Shown here piece by piece: positions 1-11,675 of a stretch of 64,000 nucleotides of DNA (position 1 is its first letter; each line of letters starts with the position of its first letter). The notes under the pieces are model-generated. The model had not been told where the DNA came from, did not search any database, and saw nothing but the letters and a program-made list of their open reading frames with translations. This stretch comes from Dactylellina haptotyla. Lineage: Eukaryota > Ascomycota > Orbiliomycetes > Orbiliales > Orbiliaceae. The stretch is taken from NCBI GenBank assembly GCA_031310005.1, contig CM062387.1:310001-374000 (forward strand), written 5' to 3'. The translations under genes and the position numbers were made by a program.

Positions 1-1509
1 TACAGTAGCTAACATACACGAAAAGCGCAACATCTCTCCAACCAGCTTCAAGCTGAAGATGTCTTAAAGCATAGCGGAGACACGAGGTACCCTGGTCCCG
101 CAAGCTCTACCAACGGGAGATTCCAGGAGCACCAGAGACCAAAACCCGGGAAGGGGGCGTCCTTCTTAAAAAGGTACGCCAAGCGCCAATCAAAGGAGGG
201 ACGAGAGAACCTCCAAAAAAGCAGCGACTCCGATGAGCCGTTTGTCAATGCCCCGCCTCGTGGAAATAGCTCTCGCCCAAGAGAGCAGGAGATCCCGTTC
301 GAAGAGAACGACGAGGATCCCCGCTACGGTCACATCTCTCCCAGGCAGAGGCGGCCACAGATGCCATTGCATCCGTCCCGCGCCAACGACCCACCACTCC
401 AACCACAGCCCCACCCGCGCATGCCAAATGACCGGGAGCCCGCCATGGCGAGGAGCGTCTCGCTGGAGACCTTCTCAACTGGGAACCTCGAACCCAGTGT
501 GAAGGAGAACGTTGCCCCGCGCGCCCTGAATCCCATGCAAGCCCCCAACGAGCCAAAGACCTACGAGCATGCGATCCGAACTGGCTTCCTGAGTCCAGGA
601 TATACCAGTCAGACCACAGCGCAGGCGAAGGCGCAACACCTTCGACCAGTTGCGAGTGCCGAGTCTCTGAATCAACGTCGACACGCCGCAGTGGCTCCCG
701 GGCGAGCAGGTGAAAATGCTCGCGGTCCCATAAATACCGAGATGCCAGGTCGAAAGGTGAAGCCGGTGATGGTGCCGGCGCACCGGCCATCGGCCGAAAA
801 TGTCAAGATGATGAGTGCCGCTGCAGCCAGGAGGGAAATGGAGGAGATGGCGAGAGATGGGAGGGTTGGGCCGCAGCCGCGGTTCCAGATCAGACAGGAA
901 CCCGCCAGAATGTCGGAGTCAGCGAAGGCCGCCTAGATTGCGGCTCAAGATGAATACTCTGCCCGTTACGCTGCTGCAAGTGCCGAATATGACCCGGCGA
1001 AGTATAAAAGGTCATCGAGGAAACGAGGGTCGCCATCGCTAAAGGAAAGAGAGCAGCAGAACCTCCGAGGCCTCAACCTCGAGGATGCGATGCGTCGGGG
1101 TGACCACCTGGGCACCCGCATCAGTCCCCATTCGGGACTAGATCTGAGAGGTGGTGAGTCGATGCTGTTTGCGCCACGTCCTCCGAGGAGACAGCCGTAC
1201 GCTGAACCGGAGCTTATGGATCACGCTGTGAGGACCGATCCGTGGTGGGTCAAGTCGTGGATCGAGGGCACGTCAGGCCCTGAGGGTGGGGAGAGCTCAC
1301 AACCTGCGATGCCAGCGGTCAACAACGAGGAACCAGAGATGAGTGAGGATGAGAGGGAGGCAAACCTAGCTCAGGCCGAGCAAGAAGTCGAAGCATGCAG
1401 GGTGGAGGCCGAAATCACAGCGAGGCAGAATGCAATGGAGCGGCTCCGGAGGGAGCACAACGAGCAGAGAAGAAAGAAGAAGGGCTTCCTGGGCCGGCTA
1501 TTCAAGTGA
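1..1509 (+). CDS. disordered basic protein, 5' end outside window, one in-frame TAG
   Basis: The frame is open from base 13 to 933, meets a TAG at 934-936, then stays open to a TAA/TGA-type end at 1509. A likely acceptor (CTAAC at 9-13, CAG at 43-45) suggests an exon starting near 46 whose upstream exons lie outside the window; the first ATG in frame is at 361. The product is rich in Pro, Arg, Glu and Ser with no recognised domain. The last 60 residues form a Glu/Arg/Ala-rich probable coiled coil (EREANLAQAEQEVEACRVEA) that ends in a basic tail, RRKKKGFLGRLFK. Coding character looks the same on both sides of the TAG. The TAG may be a recent C-to-T change of CAG, an edited or read-through codon, or may be spliced out by an intron I could not find. 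Function is unknown. Confidence 0.6.
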
Positions 1510-1555
1510 GCTTGAGAAGGATGATGCTCTTTGGATCTCCTCACATCTCGGGGGA

Positions 1556-1613
1556 CATGATGATGATGATGATGATGAGATTAAGATGATGATGATGATG
1601 AGATGATGATGAA
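1556..1613. repeat. ATG/GAT trinucleotide microsatellite
   Basis: About 58 bp of imperfect (ATG)n with short interruptions, just downstream of the first gene and probably in its 3' UTR. The flanks are not coding. Confidence 0.85.
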
Positions 1614-2736
1614 GAAGGGAAGAGAGATATCCAACCCTCGGAAGAATCCTGGCCTTTTATAGATTCTACGCGCTGCCGTCTTGCTTTATATATTTCGAAA
1701 TCATTCTACGCTCTGCATCGCTTCGACCATCACGACAACACGATGAAAATGCAACACGCCTCAGTCACTATGAACCTTTTCCCTTGCTTGCTTATCTTTA
1801 CTATGACCGGCCTCGATGAGGGCGAATTATGACTGACTTTATCCTGCTTATTACGATCAAACCGAGCTCTTGTCCCTTATCCCTGCGCAGAAATTTGTAC
1901 TGATGTTTTTATCGAAGGAGAACTACAGAAAAGAGTTGGTGGGTGGATGTCTGTGTCGATTTATATTTATGTACATCTGTGGGGTTTCTTCTACTCATCT
2001 CATAGTATCTTGGTTAGGAACTAGGATCTAGATTTTAGAGAGGAAGGATATTATGATGTGTGTAAGACAGATTTTAGCAATGAATATGAATGGTAGTTCT
2101 CCTAAATTTCGCTCCCCAGCCTGCTATCCAAAAGAATAGGATTATACAATGTAGTTTCAGCTTCTGGAGAGTTATATCTACAGATATAAATTTACTTTTC
2201 TTATATTCATATTCATTTTGTACTCCAGAAACTGGACCTGCTAAGCCGCTGGAAGTGGCATACGAGTCTCTCTGACAACAAATTGCATTGATGATCCGTG
2301 AATAGAGCACAGCGGAGATTCAAGCCGCAGCTTTATAGCACGACCAGCATGGCGCTGACAATGAAGATATGAATATTCCCTTGAGGGTCAGATACCCTGA
2401 TCCACTATGCCCTGTTAGCAGTCCACTCCAAATATAATAATTTATTTCTTCGCCCGCTCCTGAGTATCGTACCTTTCCAAAACCTCCGACTTGACATACC
2501 AATCCGCAGAAACAAAAATCTCGATAACTTCGATACCCAATTTCACATCTCTGATTCCGATAACTTAACTGCTCTTAAGGTCTGAGACCTAAACTGACGC
2601 TCCGTACAAGAAATATTCTCCGCTACCAATCCGCAACGTCCAGAAGTAAACTTCAAAGTATACAGAAATCTGTGAATGTTGAGTATCTTGTGAATAAAAA
2701 CTTCAGGAAAGACTAACGCATCAAACAGAGTCTATA
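1614..2736. other. intergenic, no gene seen
   Basis: A stretch with only short ORFs lacking any recognisable coding character. It should hold the 3' end of the preceding transcript and the promoter/5' UTR of the next gene (2737). No element or RNA gene was recognised. Confidence 0.6.
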
Positions 2737-5700
2737 ATGTCTACGAACTCACGAATTCCAACTAAAATGACCTCTCCTCAACAGCAGAATACTGCTTCGC
2801 AAATTCCTACTCTAAGAATGCAAAGCCCAGCTTCAGCAACGAATTCTTCTCCCCAATCTGATAATCGTCAACGCTTGGCCTCTCAGACTCAAACGCAGTC
2901 ACGAATCCCAATTCCCGGATCCATCTTTCGTGGCGGGAACGGTAGAATTACCACTGGCATTCCCTTACCAACTCGTGGTCATCCAAGAGGTGCTGTCTCT
3001 GGAAACAATTTATCCAATAAGAAGCCATATGCTACTACCTATGTTGAACCTACTTCTATTCCCCGAGGGGACACCAATATCTATAACAATACTGAGGTCC
3101 ATATCGATACTGAGCAAAAAGGAGACGAAGAGTTCCCATCTACCACCACGCCTCGTCAAATTGCCAGTGTCGAAGTATCCCCTAAATCTAAGAAACCAAA
3201 AGGCGCTTCCCCTACTTTTTCCTCTTCTCCCTCCTCACCTCGTGGGCTCAGACGAGTCTCTGGTTATCATGACTTGCATAAATTCTCACCGCCAGCACAT
3301 AACCACGCAAAATTCTCGCCTCCAACGATGGTATACGGTAAGGGTTTGAATGGAAAGTTTCAATCGTGGAGTATTCCACTTCCAACTGCTGAATATCAAG
3401 CGCCTCCTCATGTTTCTGGGGCGATTTCATCAGATCCTAATGAGCCGCTCATGCTTGGTGATCCTGTTCCTCTCCATTGTCCACTTACCTGGGATACGTC
3501 TGCGGTTCTTGGAACTACTGTTCCTGTTCAACCTCTGCGTACTGATTGTGCCGCTGCTATGGCCGAGAGAGAACCTCTTCATCAGCTGAATACTCAAGAA
3601 TTATTTTCTGTTCAACCTGCTGTTGCCTCATCCTACGAGACGGACGTTCAAGAGATACCCACCCAGAAACTATCTCCACAGAAATCATCTCCGAAAAATA
3701 ATTCACCTGAAAATAATTCTTATCAACAGGTATCGTATCAAAAAATGGCATTTGAAGAAGTTCCCCCTCAAAAGACTTCTTCTCCAAAGTCTCCTCCTCC
3801 AGGGCCTTTTCGTGAGAAGTCATCTCCCACGATTCATAAGATATTCCCCCAGTTATGTGCTCCCCAGAATCCAAAGCCCCAAGAACTCTCCTCTCAAAAT
3901 GCACCTCAACAACCGTCTTCTCAACCTCGTCGTCAACGATATAACGAGGACCCAGTTTCTCCACCCCCGGTCCCACAAGTACCAACCCAGGCTTCATATC
4001 TTCTAGCGAGCGTTAAGGAACGTGTCCCCGGAATGGTTGATCCTGATGATACACCAGAGGCCTATGCCGCCTATATGGATTCAATTGATAGCTTGAACGC
4101 AGCTCGACGAATGGAAAGGATACGACGAAGAGCTGATTCTCGAGCTGCGTTACGTCAAATAGAGAACGAGCAAGTGATAGCAGCCGGTGAGGGTTTGCCC
4201 GGAGTGGTTTTGACTACGCCATATACTGCAGTCGCAAATACTACTAGTGGAGGAAATAACACCTATAAAAATCCTCAAAACAATGGGGCTCCCGATCATG
4301 ATGACATCTTGGGATGGTACAACAATCTTGCCACCAGTCGGGCTTTTGATAACTATGTCTGTGATAACCATATGCCTGCCGGTAATATTCCGGTTGACGA
4401 GGTTGTCGTTGGAAATATTACTCGCGATGATAATACTCTCGATCAAGATGATATTCTCGCATGGTTTGAAAATCTTGCTGCCAAACGTACTTCTGATAAC
4501 AATGCTCCTGTCAACAATACCTCTGTCACTGAGGCTACTATTACCAATGTTCCTTCGAACAACGTCTTTACCAATACTTCAACTACCGATAATGTTCCTA
4601 CTAGTGTTGTTGCCGCAGACATTGCCAGCAATGGCATCCCTATTACCGGTATCTCTATTACGAATACTCCCGCTACCAACCTCGGTGTTACTACTATTAA
4701 TGCGGAGCAACCCGACAAACAAGGAGAAATTGCTCGGAAGAAGCGAAGCACAGATGAAATCATTCGAGATATCCGCCTAAAGACGCGCGACATCCACGAG
4801 ATGATCCGCCGCCAAGAAGATGATAAATACCGTGTGGCCGATACTGAGGAGTTGCTGCATACGAGCGGCGTCGAACCTCCCCTCGGGTGGGCTAAGGAGA
4901 GAGCAGCGAGGCGCAGAAATAATGTCATGCGCGCCCTCAACGCTGGAGATAGTCACCCAGAGGGAGGAGAGACTAGTATGCAATCGGTAAGCCATATTTT
5001 CTAGTTACCCAAAAATTATCATGTAAAAATGAAGACTAACAAAGGACTTGATAGGCACACGAGACGAGTCGAGAAGTTGCGATAGTTCCGACAGTAACGG
5101 AACCAGAGCTCCCTGTTGAGGTTTCCACACCTCCAGGAGTTTCTGTAGTGGTCCACGGGGTACCCGAGTCTGCTTCGGCACCGACGCGCCCAGCGCTCGA
5201 GAACGATCTTCAGGAGGCGAGGAAGGAGAAGCGAAGATCAGCCGAAGAGGAGACGAGGCGAACCGTTCCGTCGCCGGATATCGAAATTCCAACGCCGTTG
5301 GATGATATCCCGGAAGAGGACGAGCCAGTAGTGCAGCGAGGGGTTACTGTTCTCGAGCTCACTCAACCTCATGGTGTTTCGGCACCACCCTCCGCCCCAC
5401 CTTGTGAAAACGAGGTGGTAAGTGGAGGTGATATGAGAGTGCGTGGCCGCAGAAGTGGTCGCGTATCCAGATCCGACGGTCTTCCCATGCGGGCGAAGGT
5501 CAGGGAGTTGGACGAAGGCCAGAGGAGGCAAATCACTGAAGTAGAGCTTCAGGAGTCCGTCCCAGACCGGGAGAACGATCTTGGTGAGGTGCAGTTCCGA
5601 GATCAGATTGAACCCCATGGGAGACAGAACCGGCTCAAGGGGGAGTCGAAGCACGAGTACGTGGAGCGACGCATGAGTGAAAACCATGTCGAAGCTCCTC

Positions 5701-5948
5701 CGGTTATCGAGGGAAAGCTCAGGAGGATTCCTGGCGTCAAGACCTTGAAGAAGGTCTTTGCTCTCCCTGCTGGCATGGTGAGTTATGTCAGAGACAGGGT
5801 TACGTACAAGGGTAGGTCGTCCCTCGAGGAAACTCGGCCCCAAGAGAAGAGGGGGTACACCTACGTACGTTGCGGGAGGGGAATGAGGAAGATCTGGCAC
5901 GAGCAGCCCAGGAGGGAGGGAGCTCAGCCAGCCGGTCAGGAACACTGA
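2737..5948 (+). CDS. large intrinsically disordered protein (about 1047 aa)
   Basis: Two exons: 2737-4986 and 5055-5948. The intron (4987-5054) has donor GTAAGC, branch GACTAAC and acceptor ATAG, and phase 0 keeps the frame. The first 400 residues are Ser/Pro/Gln/Asn rich with repeated SSPK/PQK-like motifs (phosphorylation-prone if expressed). The middle is Asn/Thr rich and carries a duplicated 15-residue block: DHDDILGWYNNLATSR (about 4288-4335) and DQDDILAWFENLAAKR (about 4441-4488). Residues near 665-700 are Arg/Glu rich and likely helical. The second exon is charged (Arg/Glu) and ends in a basic, Tyr/Arg-rich tail. No signal peptide, membrane segment or known domain. It sits between two other disordered-protein genes on the same strand, but no clear homology among the three was seen. 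Confidence 0.8.
4288..4488 (+). repeat. internal protein repeat, DDILxW(Y/F)xNLAxxR twice
   Basis: Two copies of a short block about 51 residues apart within the disordered protein. Conserved positions are D-D-I-L, W, aromatic, N-L-A and a terminal Arg. It looks like a short helical docking motif embedded in disorder; the partner is unknown. Confidence 0.75.
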
Positions 5949-6627
5949 GGTGTTTCCTGGCCACGCATTCGATACAAATGGTCTCCTTAAACTGGGATCG
6001 ATATGCGCCCGCATGAGCAGGAGGCCTACTGTACCATAATTTACCGATAACCAGAGTAAAGCACGTGCACGTGAGCGTCGGTGGTGTGAAGATACACCGA
6101 TGAACGGATCTGAGTATATCTTCACCATTTTTAATATTTTGTCCAAGAGTTGCTCCTTTGCTCTCCTGAGATATTCCTCTTGTTGGTAGTGAACGGACTT
6201 GAGAAGTCGTCGTCGACACCTAGATTGCAAGATCTAGCAGTCTGGCGCTTCTTGCCAAGTCTCGAAGCTATCTTCATGTCCGGTACTATCGTGGTAAGAC
6301 ATGGTGGCACTTTTGAGAGCCTCCCACTCAGTCACACACGGAACGGCTGAATGGGGGAGGTTTTGGAAGAGGACCGGGGGCAGATTGGATTGAAGCCGCA
6401 GGCGATTGACGGAGACGTAGGGGCCCGTGTTGGAGGGCTGGGGGCGTAGACGGTCCGTAGTCTTGTATCTATATGGCCAGTAAGAATTTCAATTCAATTC
6501 GTAAAGCTCGAGCAACTTTCATCTTCTTTCTTTCTTTCCTTCACCGATATTGCATCTTCAAAGAGTTCAAGTAATTCTTTCGTAGCGAAACGTCATCCAG
6601 CTCACAGGCATTCGAGTCATAGCTAAT
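5949..6627. other. intergenic, no gene seen
   Basis: No supported ORF. A long minus-strand frame covering 5238-6230 is antisense to the preceding exon and is not treated as a gene. A pyrimidine-rich stretch near 6520-6545 may be part of the promoter of the next gene. Confidence 0.5.
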
Positions 6628-7955
6628 ATGAACGACCAGCAGCTGGCACCCACCGTCCCATCATCGGCCTAGGATGCCGATGAAAAGGGAGTCGTCATCT
6701 TCGCGGTACCAGAGGGTATGTATGAGTCGCCTTCTAGCGAGGGAGGTGTCCTGAGTGAGCAGGGCGAGCATGGGGTGTCCGAAGAGTGCGTACGGGACGA
6801 GAGGGTGGCGAAACCTCTCAACATCGCTAGACGTGTGGGTGAGTAGAACTCGCATCCTACAGTTTCGAATTTATGGCTTCGAGTGTTCAGTAATTTTGAT
6901 TATGGGTCATGTAGTGTGGCCGTCTGGTGAGGAGCCTCCGACCATCATCCGAAAATCAGGCAGCATGCATCTGCCAGAGGGTTCCGACGACGAGCTTCCG
7001 GGTGGCTTCTCAAAGGTCATACGAGACGCAATGGCTGATATCGAAGAGGAATTTAAGGAACAGCGTATGGGGAACTTGAGATCGACTTCCACAACTTCGT
7101 TCCGCTCTTCGGCTACCAACGATCAAAATGATCTAGAGTATGTTAAATCCCATTCCTTCGACCCCCATAGACCTCACGAGGCACGCCAGATCAGGCCTCT
7201 CGGTGTTGGCGCCAATGGTAAGAAATTCGAGCTGGGGCCGAAGAATACACAATTCAGAAGGGGAATGACAGCCCATCAACTCGCTGAAGTCGTCCATCGT
7301 AGCAGCGCTGCCAACCTGAACTTTGATGCCCAGGGGAGGCGAATTGTGGGCTCGTCTTTCTCATCAGTAAGACCTCGTAGGCTTCCTGTCCCATCACTTG
7401 AGTCCAGTCCCACAGCTTTCGAAAAGCTCAGAGAGCGACGAGAACGATCGCGAGTTCAAGTTCGAAGAGGCATTGAGTCAGCTTCCAACTGTGACAACAC
7501 ATCTGTCATCGGACCCGGTTCGCGGAGCTACAGGCCAGATTTGTCTCATACGCCCAGTTACGAAAGTGGAGGGACTAGTAAGTTTAGTGAGAATGCCATA
7601 CGTGATTTTATACCGTATATTGATAGCAGACGGGGGAATAGGTCTCGTCTCAACACCCGCTGCACGCCAAGTCCAACGCAATGATATGAATTGGCTACCA
7701 ATCGAGTTGTACCCTCCACCTCCTCAATATGAGATGCCTGGGGCAGCTGGCTTCCGCAAGTATAGAGCTTTCATAGAGTTCTGCAAATTCTACCGAGTCG
7801 ATATGGGTAATCCCTCAGGCCAAGAGGCCACCGATATATTTGAGTCAATCTGGGCTGAACTCCAAAATGAGACCGTTGATCTTACCAATCCGCGATACAC
7901 ATATATGGGTCAACAAACTCCAGACAATCCTCCTATGCGTGGGGGATATATCTAA
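6628..7955 (+). CDS. disordered protein with small folded C-terminus, three exons
   Basis: Proposed exons: 6628-6838, 6915-7577 and 7627-7955. Intron 1 (GTGAGT..GTAG) and intron 2 (GTAAGT..ATAG, 49 bp) both join the frames in phase 1. The ATG at 6628 (MNDQQLAP) is followed after 14 codons by an in-frame TAG (6670-6672); the next in-frame ATG is 6718 (MYESPSSEGG), so the true start may be there. The middle is Arg/Ser/Glu-rich and probably disordered. The C-terminal 90 residues (from MNWLPIELYPPPPQ) look folded, with aromatic and acidic residues around YRAFIEFCKFYRVDMG. No family recognised. Intron 2 ends in TAGCAG, a possible NAGNAG tandem acceptor. Confidence 0.65.
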
Positions 7956-10760
7956 ACTTCTCTTCAGCAAGTTGAATCCGCTATTTCACTTTACTATGAC
8001 GAACGAATCCATATTTGCCATTCTCTACTACGACATACAACACATATTCATTGCAATCCTCGGATATGCATCTTGACATACGAGTGCACCCTTTATTCGT
8101 TCATCTAGTTTTCAAACAATCACCACATGTCCACCCAATCTGATTGACCGACAGTTGCATACGAAATGACCCTAAATTATTAAGAAATCAAGAAAAGCGC
8201 ATCTCTCGTGCGAACAATCTATAGCTGGCGCTTCTGACCGATAGCTAATGAAATCATAGTCATTCAAAACCTGTCTTGTTCCGCAGACCCGCTGTAACAT
8301 GTGAAAGTAGCCTTTAATCCGATTGCACCATCAATCTCGTTTATTTCGTACTTCCCGTCCCGTGTAAATGCAACCCATCGTGGCCATCTCGCTCGCTCCG
8401 AAGATGGAAGTTCCCGCTTGAAACTTCGCGAGCTGAATTACAAGGATGTATCTACCAATCGCGCTCTTTCTTCCAGCATTCCCAGTTATGATCTGGGTTC
8501 CTCCACGTAATCGAAATCATACCCCGCGCTTTGAAATCCCATTACAACCTCACAAAGCCGATGCCGGTACGCCGAGGATGCTATTTCTAGCTGGCGATCT
8601 TAAGTGGCAAGCAGGGAATATGGCACAACGCGATGTGTTGGGGTTGTGGTTGGGATTCGATGGTCGCACAGACGAGCCGATCGAATTGAGGCGAACAACC
8701 AAGTCGGGAAGGTGGCCGAGTTGGACCCAACCTACCAAAAATTCAGCCGCTGCAGGTTTCCACCGCAGGTACGGTCGGCGCAGTGTCAATTGTTTGGTGT
8801 CATGAATCCTCCTGTCGGTCATTAAAGGAACACGTAAAGAACAGAAAGTAGGGTATTCTCCAGGACAGGGACTGCACCGATGACTAGATTGATAGGCTAC
8901 AGAGACAATCGATGAGAGCAATTAAAATTATAATTACAATTATATAATGACGCTAGTGACAGCATGCAATGCAATGCCTTTCAACCTCATCAAACTCTAT
9001 TAGCAGTGAACGTGGCGAAACCGAGCTGTAAAAAAAGGGCGAAGCCAAAAATAGGAGTGCAAAGTCAAGAATCCGTCATAATTCTTTCCACGACGATGAC
9101 GATAGGGGTAAATTTACACACAACTGCAAATCCCATACAACCGTTGACATTACGATATGGCTGATCTTAAGCCTGCTTCAACGGTCTTCCTAGTCCCCAC
9201 ACCCTGGCTGCAGCAATGGTGTGGCGGCTTCTCGCCTCTCGTTGGTGGCGCAGAGTTTACCCGCTTATGTGGCTGCTTTCCATTTCCTGGCTCTTGTTTT
9301 CTTTGGAACGTCATCGGCAGGAACACGCGAATCGTACCCCAGAAAAAACGAAACCTCCAAGGGGGCCGCGACCACACGGAAATCAAAAGCAGGTTCACTG
9401 CTTCTTAACTGCCTGAGCAGGCACAGTTCACGTCCTTCTCATCTCAATTCGGCCCTATAGCTGTATAAAATGTTAGAATATTCGAGTTCTCCACAATTGA
9501 AATAACTTCCGAGCGATCACGACTCTGAAGAGAGCAAGGTTATCAAAACATCAAGGAGTTCCGAACTGTGTTGGCTAGCCTGCTTGTGGTGAGAGCTGTC
9601 ATTGAAAAAGGGGGAAGTTGTAGCGAACAACTGGGCTGGGGAACCTAGTTTGTCAACCACCGATCTTCCACGGGTTGGGTGGATACCATTTAATACGGTG
9701 GACGATCGCGGAGGCTTGTAATATTGGAAGCTTCGCTTTAGCATTGGCCACACCTGCAAGCAATAAATGTGTCGAACATCTCAAAGCTAAGGGGCCACAC
9801 ACCCCAGCTTTTTGTGGTGGTGTTCCCCTGCTCCGAACATTCTGCATGCTGAATTTGCGGGTATGCCATCACACACTACAGGACAAGCATCGGATTTTAT
9901 TCAATTGAAAACAAGCTAATTTTGCTCCGTGATAGCTAGTCCGCGTCTTTGCTCCGACCGTACCTACCGAGGTGCTTGTCGATGTCGATCACGGAGTCTT
10001 CCGTTTTTGTTTTATTTGGTGAAAAGAAATGGCAGGCATGTCTGGCTTCACACAGGCCAATACTAGAAGCCAATGCTACAGGGCTATACAAGCATGTCCC
10101 CTTTAACCGTTCCAATTCAACGTTTGAGCACCAACATATGCAGCTTTTCCAATGGACGTTGTATTAGGATCAGCCAAAATCTTGGTTCCTGTGTCCCGCG
10201 ATGATGCATTTACAGGCTGCCACTCGCCGGATCAGCTGATGATGCACGAAAAGCCAGAGAAAACATAATTAGCCCCAGGTACCAAGGTGTGGTTGGGGGA
10301 AGAGAGGTGGTCCATCTGGCAAGATCGTCGCCGTTTCCAGTCTTTTCACAATCCACCTACACAACGTTTTTCTGCAGGGCTAATGCATAGAAAAGAAAAG
10401 AACCTCCTGAACGTTGCCCCATCGTGATGAAGATCACCTTAACGACGCTTATGATAAGATTGTGCAAATTATCGCTGACGTTGAAGGTTCACATACTCCA
10501 TGGTAGCCATCCCACTGGCCAGATATGGCTGCACGACGCGGATGTTACAATTGGATCGACAACGCGACCGCCCAGTACGGGCTAGGGCGAGTGGAATGGC
10601 GGCGACATCAAAGTATAGTTTCTAGGCAGATGGCTGTTGTTTCATGGTTTATCAGGTTGGCGAAGATTGAGGATATGGTCCACAAAGGGAGGGCTATACA
10701 GGAAGTCCACTTTGACGACAGATAAATGTTAATCATTGAAGGATCAATTGATTAATCTAT
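7956..10760. other. 3 kb gene-poor region
   Basis: Many short ORFs on both strands overlap each other without splice logic or a recognisable motif, so none is called. No repeat, transposon protein or RNA gene was recognised. Base composition is similar to the gene flanks, so this is not an obviously AT-rich relic. Confidence 0.5.
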
Positions 10761-10791
10761 GACGGCCTCGCAGTATAAGAAGGAGGCCGTC
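10761..10791 (+). promoter_or_regulatory. perfect 9-bp inverted repeat framing a TATA-like box
   Basis: GACGGCCTC at 10761-10769 is matched exactly by GAGGCCGTC at 10783-10791. The 13-base spacer holds TATAAGA (10774-10780). It lies about 170 bases upstream of the ATG at 10958, where a fungal core promoter would sit. It could bind a dimeric (for example zinc-cluster) factor; that is inference. Confidence 0.55.
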
Positions 10792-10957
10792 CGTCGTCGT
10801 ACAGCTTCTTTTCTTTCTCATCATCATCAGCAGATATCCTCTGAAGACTCTAATACCTTTAATACTTTCAACAATCTACCTGTCATACTCCGACATTTCA
10901 TTCGCTATAATTTTTAAAATCTAAGTTTTATAAACTTTTAATCACCAATCTACCAAA

Positions 10958-11675
10958 ATGAAGTTCTTCAGCTCCTCTGTTATCGCCTTCGGCCTCATGG
11001 CCACTTCCTTCGTCTCTGCTGTTGCTATTCCAGCGAAGGCTGCCCCAGTTGAGAAGCGCGGGCTTAGCATTTCTGCTGCCATCAGCATCGTCGAGACATT
11101 GACAATTGATGTCAAGGTCGCCACTGGCTCCATCAGTAAGGAAAACCCAACCCATCCTATCGATACATACGCATACTAACATCGAGTAGACTCCACTCTT
11201 GCTGGTCTTCCAGATGTTCCATCTATTGTTGAGAGCACCGCTGCATCTGTTAGCATTAACGCTGCTATTGGCAAGATCACCGTCCTCATCCAGGCCGCCA
11301 TCGCCGAGATCAACGGCTTTGCTGTTGTCAAGCGTGATGCCGTTGTCGCCACCAGACAATCCGCCACCCCAGCTGATCTCGCTTCCGTTGTCGTTGCTCT
11401 CTTGCTCGAAGTCTCAAGCACCTTGAACGGTGTTATTACCATTTTGGGACTCAGTAAGTTAATCCAATAATCACATTAATGCTATTGAGTATCTACTAAC
11501 CTGATGAATTACAGAGTCTCTCCTCGCCGGCACTCTTGGTGGTCTCGTCGCCTCCCTCTCCGGCCTCCTCCTTGCTCTCGTCCCAGTAGTCGACAACCTC
11601 CTCCTTCTCGTTCGCAACCTTCTCGACGGACTCCTCATTGGATTGTCCGCCGCTCTTGCCGGACTCCTCCTCTAA
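10958..11675 (+). CDS. small secreted hydrophobic protein (200 aa)
   Basis: Three exons: 10958-11135, 11190-11453 and 11515-11675. Both introns (54 and 61 bp) start GTAAG, hold CTAAC branch points and join in phase 1. The N-terminus MKFFSSSVIAFGLMATSFVS is a signal peptide, followed by a short pro-region ending in Lys-Arg (VEKR), a Kex2-like site; a second KR lies mid-protein (VVKRDA). The mature part is Ala/Ile/Val/Leu rich. Its last 50 residues are almost entirely Leu, Gly, Ala and Val (LLAGTLGGLVASLSGLLLAL, then further Leu-rich repeats). There is no Cys pattern, so it is not a hydrophobin. Likely a surface-active or wall-associated secreted protein; exact role unknown. Confidence 0.85.

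Noticed and set aside
245-790. 181-aa minus-strand ORF opposite the first gene
   Set aside because: It is antisense to a longer plus-strand frame whose composition and coiled-coil end look real; no motif on the minus strand.
5238-6230. 330-aa minus-strand ORF
   Set aside because: Mostly the antisense shadow of the second exon of the disordered-protein gene; Leu/Arg/Ser-rich with no domain.
8301-10725. Cluster of 60-120 aa ORFs on both strands
   Set aside because: Overlapping, no shared frame through splice sites, no recognisable peptide motif.
10958-11675. Hydrophobin
   Set aside because: No eight-Cys pattern; the protein is hydrophobic but essentially lacks Cys.
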